Source: Pseudomonadota bacterium
Lineage (GTDB): Bacteria; Pseudomonadota; Gammaproteobacteria; Burkholderiales; Sulfuriferulaceae
Length of the DNA: 64,000 nt
Reading direction: 5' to 3'
NCBI GenBank assembly: GCA_021801025.1
Contig: JAJYYK010000003.1
Span: forward strand, 1-64,000
Shown: one piece after another, positions 26,467 through 37,807 of the stretch
How positions within the stretch are numbered: position 1 is the first letter of the stretch
How the letters are laid out: the number at the start of each line of letters is the position of its first letter
The notes under the pieces: generated by a model
What the model saw: the letters and a program-made list of their open reading frames with translations, nothing else
What the model was told of the DNA's origin: nothing
The model's database searches: none
Made by a program: the position numbers and the translations under genes

Positions 26467-26520
26467 ATCCTTTTTCCTTGCTAGTTTAAAACCCCGCCCT
26501 TCAGGCCGGTGACCTCATTG
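26467..26520. repeat. Palindromic repeat, internally deleted copy
   Basis: ATCCTTTTTCCTTGCTAGTTTAA at one end is joined directly to CCTTCAGGCCGGTGACCTCATTG at the other. About 50 internal bases found in the full-length copies (22003, 47228) are missing. Confidence 0.8.
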
Positions 26521-26528
26521 CTTTGGGT

Positions 26529-27113
26529 TTAAATCAGCGCACCCGAATTCATATACAAAATTCGTTTCACTGGCGCATAGCTTAAACGATATTCAGACAT
26601 CACACCATAACAGGCCAGGGCATTCAGATGCGCCGCTGTAGGATAACCCTTGTGCCGATCAAAACCATACTGTGGATAGTGAGCATGCAAGCCCATCATT
26701 GCCCGGTCACGCGCCGTTTTGGCCAAAATGGATGCCGCTGAAATCGCAGGTTCCAGGCTGTCGCCTTGCACAATGGCCCGCCCCGGCAAGTCCACATTCG
26801 GCAAATACAACCCATCCACCAGCATTTCATCCGGCACACACGGTAATGCCCGAATAGCGCGCTGCATCGCCAGCAGGGAAGCTTGCAGAATATTCAATTG
26901 ATCGATTTCAACGGCGCTGGCACTGGCCACAGCGTAGGCATACGCATGTTGTTGTATCCGGGTTTCCAGATCAGCACGTTTCCTGGCGGTGAGTTTTTTG
27001 GAATCGGCCAAACCAGCAATCGGTTGCTTGGAATCGAGAATCACTGCTGCGGCGTACACACCGGCCACCAGCGCACCGCGCCCCGCTTCATCCACACCGC
27101 AAATTAAACGCAT
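26529..27113 (-). CDS. rnhB: Ribonuclease HII
   Basis: RNase HII nicks RNA-DNA hybrids and removes misincorporated ribonucleotides. The 194-residue protein has [14 protein letters not shown] at residues 5-18 with the first Asp-Glu pair, [12 protein letters not shown], and a standard C-terminus. The start overlaps lpxB by 10 bases. This is the last gene of the large envelope operon. Confidence 0.95.
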   Translation of the reverse strand: MRLICGVDEAGRGALVAGVYAAAVILDSKQPIAGLADSKKLTARKRADLETRIQQHAYAYAVASASAVEIDQLNILQASLLAMQRAIRALPCVPDEMLVDGLYLPNVDLPGRAIVQGDSLEPAISAASILAKTARDRAMMGLHAHYPQYGFDRHKGYPTAAHLNALACYGVMSEYRLSYAPVKRILYMNSGALI

Positions 27114-28264
27114 GAGGTATGTTGCAGATAAGGTAACACGGCTTCAGCAATCCGCTCTGCCGTACCCTGCTTCAAACTCCGGTGCATCCGGGCAAACTCT
27201 GCTTCAATCGCCGCACGGCGTGCTGTATCGACCAACAAAGCTTCCAGTGCCTCAGCCAATTGGGGTGCGGTGGCCTGTTCCTGCAACAATTCCGGCACCA
27301 CTGTGCGCTGAGCAAGAATATTGGGTAACCCTACCCAAGGCAAATAAGCGCCTTGACGCATCCACCACGCCGTCAGTTTCGCCAACCGGTAAGTAATCAC
27401 CATCGGACGCTTGAGTAATGCCGCCTCCAGCGTGGCCGTGCCTGACGCCACCAGCACCACATCCGCCGCAATCATGGCCTCATCGGCATGGCCATCCATG
27501 ATGTGCATAACAGGCGCATGGGGCGAGGCATTCAAGGCTGAAACAAACAGGGCTCGCGTACCGGCATTTACCAAAGGCACCACACAGCACAGGTCTGGGT
27601 GACGTTCATGCAGCAACCTGGCAGTGTCGATGAATAATTGGGCGTGTTGGCGCACTTCACCCTGACGACTGCCCGGCAACAAAGCCAATATGGGCGCATA
27701 AGGCGGCAAGTTTAATTTGGCGCGAGTCGCTTGGCGATCAGGGGAATCGGGCAACACATCGGCCAAAGGATGCCCCACATAGGTGACAGGCAAACCGGCT
27801 TTGCGATAAATTTCAGCTTCAAACGGGAAGACCACCAGCATATGCGATACCGCACGCAGAATTTTTTTGATGCGTTCGCCACGCCACGCCCAAATAGATG
27901 GGCTCACGAAATGCAACGTGATTATATCCTGCTGTTTTAAATCGCGCTCAAGCCCAAGATTAAAATCCGGCGCATCGATACCGATGAACAAGTCGGGTTT
28001 GTCAGCCAGAATAGCTTGCTTTAGGTGACGGCGAATACCCAACAATTCAGGTAAATGGCGCAACACTTCTACATACCCGTTGACGGATAACTTTTCCATC
28101 GCGAACAGGCTGCGTGCGCCTTCAGCGATCATTTTAGGTCCGGCGATGCCAAAAAACTCGGCATCCGGACAATGTTCGCGTACGGCACGGATGAGATGAC
28201 TTCCAAGCATATCCCCGGAAGCCTCACCCGCAACAATCGCAATCCTGGGTGGACGTTTTGTCAT
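27104..28264 (-). CDS. lpxB: Lipid-A-disaccharide synthase LpxB
   Basis: LpxB joins UDP-2,3-diacylglucosamine and lipid X to form the lipid A disaccharide at the inner membrane. The 386-residue GT-B enzyme begins [23 protein letters not shown] and shows [28 protein letters not shown] and [10 protein letters not shown] motifs. The ATG at 28264 follows the end of a MITE by only four bases, so the native upstream sequence and ribosome site were displaced; an in-frame extension into the MITE is unlikely to be native. Confidence 0.95.
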   Translation of the reverse strand: MTKRPPRIAIVAGEASGDMLGSHLIRAVREHCPDAEFFGIAGPKMIAEGARSLFAMEKLSVNGYVEVLRHLPELLGIRRHLKQAILADKPDLFIGIDAPDFNLGLERDLKQQDIITLHFVSPSIWAWRGERIKKILRAVSHMLVVFPFEAEIYRKAGLPVTYVGHPLADVLPDSPDRQATRAKLNLPPYAPILALLPGSRQGEVRQHAQLFIDTARLLHERHPDLCCVVPLVNAGTRALFVSALNASPHAPVMHIMDGHADEAMIAADVVLVASGTATLEAALLKRPMVITYRLAKLTAWWMRQGAYLPWVGLPNILAQRTVVPELLQEQATAPQLAEALEALLVDTARRAAIEAEFARMHRSLKQGTAERIAEAVLPYLQHTSCV

Positions 28265-28268
28265 CTTA

Positions 28269-28534
28269 GGGCTCGTTAATAAATAACTGTAACATACGTT
28301 GCTGCGTATTCGGGATAGATGCAAGGCGAGAGGCGCAGCGAATGGTGATTCCCTTTGCAAGCCTCGCAACGCCGCAGACGCCCGAATACGCGGCAACCCG
28401 CTGGGCTGGGACTACTTTGGGCACATCCCGGCGTTGCAAGCCGCTTGTTGTGAATAACACAACCGCTCGTCTTGCGCCTTGGCCTGCGCCCAAAGCAGCC
28501 CCAGCGTATGTGATAGTTATTCATTAACGAGCCC
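28269..28534 (-). mobile_element. MITE-like element, copy 1, inserted at the lpxA stop codon
   Basis: The element is 266 bp with imperfect terminal inverted repeats of about 30 bases (GGGCTCGTTAAT..AATAACT at both ends). It is flanked by a 3-bp direct repeat, TTA on the plus strand (28266-28268 and 28535-28537), which is the lpxA stop TAA read on the minus strand. It encodes no recognisable protein. A related, shorter copy lies at 41186-41332 in the opposite orientation. Confidence 0.8.
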
Positions 28535-29311
28535 TTAACGTATGATTCCACGCTCAGTTCGACTCACAAAATCCAGCAATGGCTGGACCTCCCCAACCTT
28601 ATTTGCCAGCAGTTGCAATTGCTGAATCGCTTCGGCAAGGGTCAAGCCTTCACGGTAGAGTATTTTATAAGCCCGTTTGAGCCCCACCAGACTTTCTGTA
28701 GAAAATCCCCGACGTTTTAAGCCCTCACTGTTAATGCCGTGTGGGGCAGCAGGTTGACCAGCGGCCATGACATACGGCGGAATGTCTTTAAACACCACGC
28801 TGGAAATCCCCGTCATGACGTGTGCGCCAATTTTACAAAATTGATGCACACCAGTAAAACCACCTAAAATTGCGTAATCCCCTACCTGCACATGCCCCGC
28901 CAATGAAGCATTGTTCGCAAAAATCGTGTGGTTGCCAACATGACAGTCGTGTGCGAGGTGAACATAGGCCATCAGCCAGTTATCATTCCCAATATGGGTA
29001 ATACCGCCATCTTGCACCGTACCGATATTAAAAGTACAAAATTCCCGGATCGTGTTGCGATCACCAATATGCAATTCAGTCGGTTCCCCCGCATATTTTT
29101 TATCCTGCGGGACTTCACCCAGCGAACAAAACTGAAAAATCTGATTGTCACGACCGATACGCGTGTGCCCATGCAAGACCACATGGGGACCGATTTGCGT
29201 ACCCTCACCAATTTGCACGTGCTCACCGACAATACTATAAGGCCCTATGCTCACCCGCTCCCCCAACGAAGCCTTTGGGTGAACGATTGCTGTATCATGA
29301 ACAGTCGTCAT
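28535..29311 (-). CDS. lpxA: UDP-N-acetylglucosamine acyltransferase LpxA
   Basis: LpxA starts lipid A synthesis by adding a hydroxyacyl chain to UDP-GlcNAc. The 258-residue protein is a left-handed beta helix of hexapeptide repeats (IGPYSIVGEHVQIGEGTQIG onward), with the catalytic histidine in AYVHLAHDCHVGN near residue 120 and a helical C-terminal domain. Its stop codon TAA is also the target-site repeat of the MITE that follows. Confidence 0.95.
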   Translation of the reverse strand: MTTVHDTAIVHPKASLGERVSIGPYSIVGEHVQIGEGTQIGPHVVLHGHTRIGRDNQIFQFCSLGEVPQDKKYAGEPTELHIGDRNTIREFCTFNIGTVQDGGITHIGNDNWLMAYVHLAHDCHVGNHTIFANNASLAGHVQVGDYAILGGFTGVHQFCKIGAHVMTGISSVVFKDIPPYVMAAGQPAAPHGINSEGLKRRGFSTESLVGLKRAYKILYREGLTLAEAIQQLQLLANKVGEVQPLLDFVSRTERGIIR

Positions 29312-29318
29312 GCCAGTC

Positions 29319-29780
29319 TCATACGCGTATCGTAGCCATCATTTCAGCCTCAGCCACACGCTGACCATTCACTTCAGCATAGGTAGCATATTTCCAGATT
29401 CCTCTGATCTGGCGCAAAATCGTCGCATGCAACTTCAATTGATCTCCCGGCACAACCGGTTTTTTGAACCGGGCATTATCGATGCCGGCAAAATACACCA
29501 CGGCATCACTGTCCGGCACATGACCAACCGTTTTGAAAGACAATAACGCTGCGGCTTGCGCCAGGGCTTCCAGCACCAGCACGCCTGGCATGACGGGATG
29601 TTTGGGGAAGTGCCCTGTAAAAAAAGGTTCGTTAATCGTCACATTTTTAATGGCCACCACACTTTTCCCCAATTCAATGGAGTCCACCCTGTCTACCAGC
29701 AAAAATGGATAACGATGAGGAAGATAGGTCATTATTTCATTGATTTCCATCGTAATTATTTGTGCTTCTGGTGCTTCCAT
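29319..29780 (-). CDS. fabZ: 3-hydroxyacyl-ACP dehydratase FabZ
   Basis: The 153-residue hot-dog-fold enzyme removes water from 3-hydroxyacyl-ACP in fatty-acid elongation. Motifs: [13 protein letters not shown] with the catalytic His and [19 protein letters not shown] with the catalytic Glu. The ATG at 29780 overlaps the lpxD stop (TGATG) with Shine-Dalgarno AGGAGA, implying coupling. Confidence 0.95.
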   Translation of the reverse strand: MEAPEAQIITMEINEIMTYLPHRYPFLLVDRVDSIELGKSVVAIKNVTINEPFFTGHFPKHPVMPGVLVLEALAQAAALLSFKTVGHVPDSDAVVYFAGIDNARFKKPVVPGDQLKLHATILRQIRGIWKYATYAEVNGQRVAEAEMMATIRV

Positions 29781-30814
29781 CAATCTTTCTCCTGTGCTTC
29801 CAGTTTTTTTTCCAATGCACGCAACCGTTTAGCCATGCTGTCCAAATGCCGCATGTGCACGGAATTTTTAAGCCATACGCTGTGTTCAACAAAAGGCGTG
29901 GCTGAGGTATATGTCCCGGCCTTTGGCAGAGATTTGGTAATGAGCGTGTTGGTCGAAATATTCACATGATCGGCGATTTCGATATGCCCGAAAATCATTG
30001 AAGCCCCACCCAAAGTACAATGTGCGCCAATATGAGCACTGCCTGCAATCCCTGCGCAGGCCGCAATGGCTGTGTGTGCACCAATGTGGACGTTGTGGGC
30101 AATCTGAATCAGGTTGTCCAGCTTCACACCGTCATGAATCAGCGTGTCATCCAATGCGCCACGATCAACTGTCGTGTTTGCACCGATTTCCACATCATCG
30201 CCAATCACCACACGACCAATTTGGGGGATTTTGATCCAGCGTCCTGCTTCAAGTGCTAAACCAAAACCATCAGAACCAATCACACAACCACTGTGAAGGA
30301 TGACCCGATCACCAATGACACAACGGTGATAGATCGTTACATTTGCATAAATCAGTGCCTGATTTCCGATCACTGTACCCGCACCAATCACCGCGCCCGC
30401 CCCAACACGAGCACCTTCGCCAATCACCACATCACGCTCAATGACCGCATTGGAGGCTATACGCACATCAGCCCCCAATTGCGCTGTGGGATGCACGATG
30501 GCGCCCGGCCCGATTCCTGGCTCACTCTCGGGCGGCGGATTAAACAAAGCCGATACCCTGGCAAAATAGGCATAGGGATTCGCCGAAATGATGCGAGGCT
30601 TGTCCGTGGCGTCAGCCATGTTGGGTGCAAGAATAAATGCTGCGGCACGACTACTGGCCAATTGGCCGCGCAATTTTTCATTCGTTAAAAAGGACAGTTC
30701 TTGTTCATCGGCCTGTAACAGACTGGCGATTTGACTGACTTGGGTTTGTGCATCACCCTGAACAGTGCCGCCAAATCGGAGCACCAAATCAGCCAGGGTA
30801 TAGTGGCTTGACAT
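29780..30814 (-). CDS. lpxD: UDP-3-O-acylglucosamine N-acyltransferase LpxD
   Basis: LpxD adds the second acyl chain in lipid A synthesis. The 344-residue protein has an N-terminal substrate domain ([12 protein letters not shown]), a beta-helical hexapeptide region (from [14 protein letters not shown]), the catalytic histidine in [11 protein letters not shown] and a C-terminal helix rich in Lys/Glu. The ATG at 30814 with Shine-Dalgarno AAAGGT was chosen over an upstream GTG. Confidence 0.94.
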   Translation of the reverse strand: MSSHYTLADLVLRFGGTVQGDAQTQVSQIASLLQADEQELSFLTNEKLRGQLASSRAAAFILAPNMADATDKPRIISANPYAYFARVSALFNPPPESEPGIGPGAIVHPTAQLGADVRIASNAVIERDVVIGEGARVGAGAVIGAGTVIGNQALIYANVTIYHRCVIGDRVILHSGCVIGSDGFGLALEAGRWIKIPQIGRVVIGDDVEIGANTTVDRGALDDTLIHDGVKLDNLIQIAHNVHIGAHTAIAACAGIAGSAHIGAHCTLGGASMIFGHIEIADHVNISTNTLITKSLPKAGTYTSATPFVEHSVWLKNSVHMRHLDSMAKRLRALEKKLEAQEKD

Positions 30815-30825
30815 GAAAGTACCTT

Positions 30826-31317
30826 TCACTGATTCAACAAATGAATAATACGATCCGTAATATCGATTTTCGGATTGAAATACACGGCATCTTCTACAAT
30901 CAAATCGTATTTTTCATTTGCAGCATAGGATTGAATGACTTTACGTGCCCGGTCTTGCACTTTAACCATTTCTTCATTGCGGCGGAAATTTAAATCTTCG
31001 CGAAATTCACGTAATTTTCTTTGGTAGTCGAGGTTAGCATTCGCCAAAGCACGTTCTTTATTTAAACGATCCGCATCACTCATGGCTGCACCATCACGAT
31101 CCAGCTGCATTTGCATGTCTTTGGCCTGTTTTGCCATTTTCTGCAGATCCGCATCACGCGGGGCAAACTCTTTTTCCAGCTTCTTCTGTGCAATCAAAGC
31201 GATCGGCGCTTCACGAAACACCCGGTCTGTGTTCACAAAACCGATTTTTCCATCGGCCTGAGCTGCTGCATGAGACAACAACAAAAAGACGCTCATCACC
31301 ATCAGAACAAAACGCAT
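30826..31317 (-). CDS. skp: Periplasmic chaperone Skp (OmpH)
   Basis: Skp carries unfolded outer-membrane proteins across the periplasm. The 163-residue precursor has a signal peptide ([21 protein letters not shown]), then the beta body [15 protein letters not shown] and a long charged coiled coil. The ATG at 31317 has Shine-Dalgarno AGGAGA. It is placed between bamA and lpxD as in most proteobacteria. Confidence 0.92.
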   Translation of the reverse strand: MRFVLMVMSVFLLLSHAAAQADGKIGFVNTDRVFREAPIALIAQKKLEKEFAPRDADLQKMAKQAKDMQMQLDRDGAAMSDADRLNKERALANANLDYQRKLREFREDLNFRRNEEMVKVQDRARKVIQSYAANEKYDLIVEDAVYFNPKIDITDRIIHLLNQ

Positions 31318-31327
31318 GCCATTTCTC

Positions 31328-33667
31328 CTAAAATACCTGACCCATCGTGAACTGAAATTTTGCAATTTGATCATAGGGTTGAGGATTAAGCGGCTGCGCC
31401 AAACTAAACTTGAGCGGTCCCATTGGCGATATCCAGTTCAGTGCGACACCCGTTGAAAAACGGAATGGCTCGGCAGACAAACTATTACCGCCACCTAAAA
31501 TATAATTGGGGCCACCAACAGGTCCGCTTCCCGAAGGCCCAAACACAGTACCCGCATCCACAAAGGTACTGACACGCACGGTGTGCTTGTCTTCCATACC
31601 CGGCATGGGGAACATTAATTCGGCACTGCCGAGGAAACGTTCATCACCCCCCGTTGCGACATAGCCGCCATAGATCGGATCCAGGTATTTTGGACCCAGG
31701 GTTGAAATATCATAACCGCGCACCGAATCCACGCCACCAGCATAAAAGTTATCGAAAAACGGTAAATTTTGACCGTTGTAACCGCCGCCGATACCTGCCT
31801 GACCATTCAGCATCAAAGTAAATGTTTTGCTCAGTGGCGCAAACCATTGCTGCTGGTAATTGATTTTGTAATAGTTCAAGCTGCCCAAAGGCGTACCGAT
31901 CTCGCCATACACCCGTTCCAGCATCCCTGATGTGGGATAAATCAAACTGTCTCGCGTGTCATGTGCCCAACCCAGATTCAACTTCACATTGGTATAGTTA
32001 TTACCATCCTGCGCCACAAACTGTGTGTACTGAAGCGGGCTTTGCTGCGTCACATTAATGCTTCCAAACTCAAATGCCACACCCAGGCTCAGCGTATCCT
32101 TTTCATTCAGTGGTATCGCCAATCGCCCACCGACACCGTTTACAGCCTGATAATAAGGTGCCAGGGTGTACAACTGGGTGGTGTCCGTGACATTCCTGTA
32201 CAGATCATACCCCGAGCTCAGTCCATCTGCAGTGGAGTAGGGGTTAGTGTAAGACAAGGAATAAACTTGACTGAACAGGCCTGTGCTCACATTCAATGAC
32301 AAGGCATTACCACTGCCAAACACATTGTTCTGTGAAATCGAACCGGATAAAATCAACCCCTCCTGCGAGGCGAATCCCACACCGGCCATGATGCTACCGG
32401 TAGGCATTTCGGTCACGCTGACATTGACATCCACCTGGTCATTGGTATCGGGAACTGCCGGAGTTTCAACGTTGACATCACTAAAATAGCCCAAACGTTG
32501 CAAACGCTCGCGTGAAAGCTGAATCAGGGCCGCATCATACCAACTGCCTTCCAGTTGACGAAATTCGCGCCGCGCCACCTCATCCCGGGTAATTTTATTC
32601 CCTGTAAAATTAATATGATTCACGTACACCCGGTGTCCTGGATCGACCATAAAGGTAAAGGCAACGGTGTGTTTGTCTTTGTCAATTTCCGGCACAGCAT
32701 TCACATTGGCAAAAGCATAACCGTCATTCCCCAGACGGTCGCCAATCTTCTTGGAGGCATCGGTAATTTTTTGACGCGAAAACACGTCACCAGGTTGAAT
32801 ATCAATCAATTTGCGCAACTCTGCCTCAGGAACCAGTAATTCACCAGCCAATTTCACGCCAGTGACCTTGTAAATCGGCCCCTCCGTCATGTTAATATTG
32901 ACAAAAATACTTTGCCGGTCAGGGCTGATAGACACCTGAGAAGAATCAATGTTGTATTCCAGATAGCCCCGGTTCAGATAATACGCACGCAAAGTTTCCA
33001 GATCGGCTGCCAGTTTCTCACTGGAATACTGGTCGTTTTTACTGTACCAGCTTAACCAGTTTGGTGTTCCCAACACGATTGCCGCACGAAGTTTCTTTTC
33101 GGAAAAAGCATTGTTTCCCACAAAATTAACCTGTTCAATTTTGGCTGGCTTACCTTCCTGAACATCGAAATTAATCGAAACGCGATTGCGTGCCAAAGGC
33201 GTCACAGTGGTGTTAATCACGACAGAATAAAATGCGTGGCTGTAATACAAGCGCTTGATTTCTTGTGTCGCGCGATCAAGCATGGATTGATCGAAAATTT
33301 TACCCGTAGACAAACCAGCCTGTTTCAAACCGTCTGTAATTTGCTCTTTCGTAAACTCTTTGCTGCCATGAATATCGATCTGATTGATGGCAGGTCGCTC
33401 TTTCACTGCAACCACCAGCACGTCTCCTTCTCTTTCGAGATCGATGTCTTTAAAAAAACCTGTGGCATAGAGCGCTCGCATGGCTTGCTCAGATTTGTCG
33501 ATATCGAATAAATCCCCCACCTTAACGGGAAGATAACTAAACACTGTACCCGCCTCAGTGCGTTGAATACCCTCCACACGAATATCTTTCACGACGAAGC
33601 TTTCCATGGCGTGGGCAGCCGTAGCCCACGCTGCTGACACCAGTATGGCGGCAATTTTTTTGTGCAT
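31328..33667 (-). CDS. bamA: Outer membrane protein assembly factor BamA
   Basis: BamA is the core of the beta-barrel assembly machine of the outer membrane. The 779-residue precursor has a signal peptide (MHKKIAAILVSAAWATAAHA), five POTRA domains (about residues 22-420, beginning FVVKDIRVEGIQRTEAGTV) and a C-terminal barrel with the conserved VRGY motif (SVRGYDIS) and a terminal aromatic signature (FQFTMGQVF). Confidence 0.96.
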   Translation of the reverse strand: MHKKIAAILVSAAWATAAHAMESFVVKDIRVEGIQRTEAGTVFSYLPVKVGDLFDIDKSEQAMRALYATGFFKDIDLEREGDVLVVAVKERPAINQIDIHGSKEFTKEQITDGLKQAGLSTGKIFDQSMLDRATQEIKRLYYSHAFYSVVINTTVTPLARNRVSINFDVQEGKPAKIEQVNFVGNNAFSEKKLRAAIVLGTPNWLSWYSKNDQYSSEKLAADLETLRAYYLNRGYLEYNIDSSQVSISPDRQSIFVNINMTEGPIYKVTGVKLAGELLVPEAELRKLIDIQPGDVFSRQKITDASKKIGDRLGNDGYAFANVNAVPEIDKDKHTVAFTFMVDPGHRVYVNHINFTGNKITRDEVARREFRQLEGSWYDAALIQLSRERLQRLGYFSDVNVETPAVPDTNDQVDVNVSVTEMPTGSIMAGVGFASQEGLILSGSISQNNVFGSGNALSLNVSTGLFSQVYSLSYTNPYSTADGLSSGYDLYRNVTDTTQLYTLAPYYQAVNGVGGRLAIPLNEKDTLSLGVAFEFGSINVTQQSPLQYTQFVAQDGNNYTNVKLNLGWAHDTRDSLIYPTSGMLERVYGEIGTPLGSLNYYKINYQQQWFAPLSKTFTLMLNGQAGIGGGYNGQNLPFFDNFYAGGVDSVRGYDISTLGPKYLDPIYGGYVATGGDERFLGSAELMFPMPGMEDKHTVRVSTFVDAGTVFGPSGSGPVGGPNYILGGGNSLSAEPFRFSTGVALNWISPMGPLKFSLAQPLNPQPYDQIAKFQFTMGQVF

Positions 33668-33669
33668 AT

Positions 33670-35022
33670 TCAGGAACCGGACAAACGAGAAATATCGTTA
33701 TAAAAAGCCAAAAACATCACAGTCAACAAAACCATTATGCCCACACGTTGTGTTAATTCAACAACACGTTGAGGCACGGGTGAACCGCTGACCACCTCTA
33801 TAATATAATACATCAAATAACCGCCGTCCAATAAAGGTATGGGTAATAAATTCAGCACACCGAGACTGATACTGATCACAGCAAGAAAACTGACAAAAGA
33901 AATCATGCCCATGCGTGCTGATTGTCCGGCATAATCGGCGATTGTCAGTGGTCCTGACAGATTGTGCCAGGATACATGTCCCGTTAGCATTTGCCCCATC
34001 ATGACCAGATTAAGGTCTATCGTTTGACCACACTTTGTCAATGCCTGCCACAATGCAGCAGGCCATGGATAGCGCACTGTTGTGATTAAATCATCCAGCA
34101 TTTGCGCACTGATTTGCGGTCCCGCACCGATACGACCTACCTGAACCCCTGCCTCATTGCTGACACCCGGCACCAGTAACACATCGAAAACCCGTCCGGC
34201 ACGCTCGACATGCACCACAAGTTCTTTCCCCGCATGCAGGCGCACAGCGCTCACCACATCCTGCCAGCGCGTCACGCTCTTACCGTCTAACGCCAATATC
34301 CTGTCCCCAACACGCAAACCGGCACGCGCGGCAATGCTATCGGGAACAATTTCGCCAATTATCGGCTGAATAGCGGGATCATACCTCAGCAAGCCCAACT
34401 GTTCCGGGAGTCCCTGCTGAGTGTTACCCAACCGAATCCCTGCACTGGATATTTGGGTACTCCGTCCATCAGTCAAGCGTACATTTAAAAGGGTTTGCTT
34501 GTCAGCATGGCGCAGCAGCACCCAATTCACATCATCCCAACTGCGTACAGAATCGCCCGCAATACGTCCAATTTCATCATGTTCATGCAGCCCCGCAATA
34601 GCAGCTGCGCTACCTGGCGGGGGTTCTGCCAGAATGGGCTTCACGGCTGGCACACCATGAAAAAACATAAACCAGTACAACAGAACGGCCAATAACAGGT
34701 TGGCCAAAGGACCTGCACTGACAATCGCCATTTTCACCCATACCGATTTGCGGTTAAATGCACGTTCGCCATCCTCCAAAACCAGCCCAGTTTCCGATTC
34801 ATCCAACATTTTCACATAGCCGCCCAAGGGCAGCAGCGAGATAGACCACTCCGTTTGATCTTTACCAAATCGGCGACTCCACAACACAGGACCGAAACCC
34901 AGAGAAAAGCGCAACACTTTCACCCCTGCCGCACGGGCGACCAGATAGTGTCCCATTTCATGAAAAGTAATCAGTATTCCCAGCGTCAAAACAAACGCCA
35001 GAGCGGTTGAGAGCATGGGCAT
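33670..35022 (-). CDS. rseP: Site-2 metalloprotease RseP
   Basis: RseP is an intramembrane zinc protease that cleaves the anti-sigma factor RseA in the envelope-stress response. The 450-residue protein has the HExxH motif in ITFHEMGHYLVARAAG, two PDZ domains in tandem (about residues 110-290) and the second metal motif in NLLPIPLLDGGYL. The ATG at 35022 lies just after the dxr stop; an alternative ATG lies 6 bases on. Confidence 0.94.
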   Translation of the reverse strand: MPMLSTALAFVLTLGILITFHEMGHYLVARAAGVKVLRFSLGFGPVLWSRRFGKDQTEWSISLLPLGGYVKMLDESETGLVLEDGERAFNRKSVWVKMAIVSAGPLANLLLAVLLYWFMFFHGVPAVKPILAEPPPGSAAAIAGLHEHDEIGRIAGDSVRSWDDVNWVLLRHADKQTLLNVRLTDGRSTQISSAGIRLGNTQQGLPEQLGLLRYDPAIQPIIGEIVPDSIAARAGLRVGDRILALDGKSVTRWQDVVSAVRLHAGKELVVHVERAGRVFDVLLVPGVSNEAGVQVGRIGAGPQISAQMLDDLITTVRYPWPAALWQALTKCGQTIDLNLVMMGQMLTGHVSWHNLSGPLTIADYAGQSARMGMISFVSFLAVISISLGVLNLLPIPLLDGGYLMYYIIEVVSGSPVPQRVVELTQRVGIMVLLTVMFLAFYNDISRLSGS

Positions 35023-35024
35023 GG

Positions 35025-36209
35025 CTAAATGCTCATCCGCTTCAAACACGCACTGGCGTACTGACGCGCCTGATGATCGACTTCGTGCAAGGCGTCCAAC
35101 GATTCAGCCTCCCGATGATAGTCCTGCGCAAGCACCTCTTCAATGCTGGTTGCAATCTGGTCGTATCTGATCTGCCCCTGCAAAAATCCTGCCACCGCCA
35201 CTTCATTTGCAGCATTGAGTACAGCAGGCATCACCTCACCATGAAGCAACGCATCAAATGCCAGCTTCAGACATGGGAAACGTATGTTATCCGGCTGTTC
35301 GAAAGTGAGCTGGCGTCCAAACAAGTCTAACGGATCCACACCCGAATTGATGCGATCGGGGAAACCCAGTGCATGCGCAATGGGTGTACGCATATCAGGA
35401 TTCCCCAATTGCGCAATCACTGAGCCATCCAGGTAATCCACCATAGAATGAATCACGCTCTGGGGATGAATCACCACTTCTATTTGCGCCGGTGACGCAT
35501 TGAAAAGCCAATGTGCTTCAATGACTTCCAGACCCTTGTTCATCATGGTCGCGGAATCGACGGAAATTTTCTTTCCCATCACCCAGTTGGGGTGTGCGCA
35601 AGCCTGTTCCGGCGTCACTTTAGGTAAATCGATCAACGGCAAGGTGCGAAATGGACCACCCGAAGCGGTCAGAAGAATGCGCCGCACGCCACATTGCTGT
35701 AAATTGCCCGGATATGGTTGGGGCAAACTTTGGAAAATCGCATTGTGCTCACTGTCTATGGGCAACAACTCAGCCTTGTGTTCAGCAACCGTCTGCATGA
35801 ACAACTTCCCTGCCATGACGAGGGTCTCCTTGTTGGCCAGCAAAATCCGTTTGCCGGCGCGGGCAGCGGCCAGAGTCGGGCGCAAACCCGCTGCACCCAC
35901 AATGGCAGCAACCACTGTATCCACATCTGATGCCGACGCAACAAGTTCAAGTGCCTCAATACCACTGAGCACCTCAGTATCCAGCCCCATCGCTTGCAAA
36001 GCGTTGCGCAATTGTTCTGCATGGTCATTTTTGCGTAGCACAGCATATTTTGGGCGATATTGCCGACATTGTTCAGCCAGTTTTTGCCATTGCGAATGAG
36101 CCGTTAACGCAAACAGATCAAACCGGTCCGGATGACGAGCAACCACATCCAGGGTGCTCACTCCGATGCTTCCGGTAGAGCCCAACAAGGTAATAGATTG
36201 TTTTCGCAT
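35025..36209 (-). CDS. dxr: 1-deoxy-D-xylulose 5-phosphate reductoisomerase
   Basis: Dxr makes methylerythritol phosphate in the non-mevalonate isoprenoid pathway. The 394-residue protein starts [20 protein letters not shown] (NADPH site) and shows [21 protein letters not shown] with metal ligands, and [17 protein letters not shown]. The ATG at 36209 follows the cdsA stop by one base. An upstream in-frame extension is ignored because family members begin here. Confidence 0.96.
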   Translation of the reverse strand: MRKQSITLLGSTGSIGVSTLDVVARHPDRFDLFALTAHSQWQKLAEQCRQYRPKYAVLRKNDHAEQLRNALQAMGLDTEVLSGIEALELVASASDVDTVVAAIVGAAGLRPTLAAARAGKRILLANKETLVMAGKLFMQTVAEHKAELLPIDSEHNAIFQSLPQPYPGNLQQCGVRRILLTASGGPFRTLPLIDLPKVTPEQACAHPNWVMGKKISVDSATMMNKGLEVIEAHWLFNASPAQIEVVIHPQSVIHSMVDYLDGSVIAQLGNPDMRTPIAHALGFPDRINSGVDPLDLFGRQLTFEQPDNIRFPCLKLAFDALLHGEVMPAVLNAANEVAVAGFLQGQIRYDQIATSIEEVLAQDYHREAESLDALHEVDHQARQYASACLKRMSI

Positions 36210-36210
36210 G

Positions 36211-37023
36211 CTAAAAAATATGTCTGAGGACATCAGGATGGAGCAGAATCAACGTGCCCACGGGCAAACTGGATGTCAGCGCATCCACACGATCCAGCAT
36301 ACCGCCATGGCCGGGCAACAAGTTCCCACTGTCCTTGACCTGTGCTAACCGTTTCATCCATGATTCGAATAAATCGCCCAATATACTTAAATACAACATC
36401 AGCACCACCAAAAGCATGACCGGCAATACCCACGCAACCGGGCTAAAAGCGGGGCCTGACAGCACATATAATACAAGTCCGCCATAAACCATGACCGCAA
36501 ACAGGGCGCCCAGGACGCCTTCCCATGATTTACCGGGACTGATGTCTGGTGCAAGTTTGTGCCGCCCAAACAACCGGCCAGAGAAATAAGCCGCGCTGTC
36601 AGCCACCCACACCACACCCATCATCAACAACACCCACCATGGGCCATGCGCGCGCAACTCCACCAAAGCGAACCACATGGGTGCCAGAACAAAATAACCC
36701 AGCGGCACATTAATCCAAACCGACTTCATTCGCCATGCTGACACCAACCAGACAGGCACAATCAATAGCCACAATAACGCGGCACAAACATACAACCAGA
36801 CAAATTCGTGGGAATAATAAAACAATCCATTCAGCGCTATCCCCAACAGGGTATACAGCATCGACATACGGATAGACAAACCGGACAACTTTCCCCACTC
36901 CAACAAGCCGCCACCGAGAGGGAGCAACATCAGGATTGCCCAACCCGTCTCATTCAATCGAAATAAGCCGAGCAGCAAACCACCCAGAAGTACAATGGCA
37001 GTCAAGATACGTTGAGCAAGCAT
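36211..37023 (-). CDS. cdsA: Phosphatidate cytidylyltransferase CdsA
   Basis: CdsA makes CDP-diacylglycerol for phospholipid synthesis. The 270-residue protein has about eight hydrophobic segments and the family signature [20 protein letters not shown] with [17 protein letters not shown] near the C-terminus. It lies between uppS and dxr. Confidence 0.95.
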   Translation of the reverse strand: MLAQRILTAIVLLGGLLLGLFRLNETGWAILMLLPLGGGLLEWGKLSGLSIRMSMLYTLLGIALNGLFYYSHEFVWLYVCAALLWLLIVPVWLVSAWRMKSVWINVPLGYFVLAPMWFALVELRAHGPWWVLLMMGVVWVADSAAYFSGRLFGRHKLAPDISPGKSWEGVLGALFAVMVYGGLVLYVLSGPAFSPVAWVLPVMLLVVLMLYLSILGDLFESWMKRLAQVKDSGNLLPGHGGMLDRVDALTSSLPVGTLILLHPDVLRHIF

Positions 37024-37054
37024 GTTGTGGGGAGCGTCCTGTAAAATAATTCAG

Positions 37055-37804
37055 CTAAGTAAGCTGATCGCTGGTGCGCCCATAACGACGCTCTCGTTGT
37101 TGAAAAGAAGTGATTGCCAAATCCAGTGCGCCTTCATCAAAATCAGGCCACAGACATGGGGTAAAGTACAATTCCGTATAGGCCAATTGCCACAACAAAA
37201 AATTACTGATTCGTTGTTCTCCGCCTGTGCGCACAAACAGATCGGGTTCCGGCGCATAGTTCATGCTCAGATAGGGTGAAAAATGCTGTTCGGTGATGAC
37301 TCGCCCAGCCAAATCAGGCTGATCGGTTAGCATGCGTTCGAACGCCTGAAGCATATCCCAACGCCCACCATAATTGGCCGCAATCGTTAAGGTCAAACCT
37401 TGATTTTCAGCGGTAACATCCTGAATTTGTTTTATTAAATGTTTTAATCGTACATCAAACCGCGACATATCACCAATAATTTTAACCCGCACCTGCATCG
37501 TTTGGAGTCTTTTTATTTCATGCTCCAATACATAGCAAAACAATTCCATCAACAAACCGACTTCCTCTGCGGGTCTGCGCCAATTTTCGGAACTAAAAGC
37601 AAATAAGGTCAAAAATTTGATGCCACGGTCAGCACTGGCTTTCACCACCTTGCGCACCATGTCCACCCCACGTTTATGTCCTGCGATACGGGGTAAAAAA
37701 CGTTTTTTTGCCCAGCGACCATTGCCGTCCATGATAATCGCTACATGTCCCGGCACAATGCTGTGCAAAGGAATCTCTTGAGTAGAACTGTTAAAGTTGG
37801 GCAC
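37055..37804 (-). CDS. uppS: Undecaprenyl diphosphate synthase
   Basis: UppS makes the C55 carrier lipid for cell-wall synthesis. The 249-residue cis-prenyltransferase shows [15 protein letters not shown] (catalytic Asp), [23 protein letters not shown], and the C-terminal [19 protein letters not shown]. The start is GTG at 37804, three bases after the frr stop. Confidence 0.95.
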   Translation of the reverse strand: MPNFNSSTQEIPLHSIVPGHVAIIMDGNGRWAKKRFLPRIAGHKRGVDMVRKVVKASADRGIKFLTLFAFSSENWRRPAEEVGLLMELFCYVLEHEIKRLQTMQVRVKIIGDMSRFDVRLKHLIKQIQDVTAENQGLTLTIAANYGGRWDMLQAFERMLTDQPDLAGRVITEQHFSPYLSMNYAPEPDLFVRTGGEQRISNFLLWQLAYTELYFTPCLWPDFDEGALDLAITSFQQRERRYGRTSDQLT

Positions 37805-37807
37805 CGT

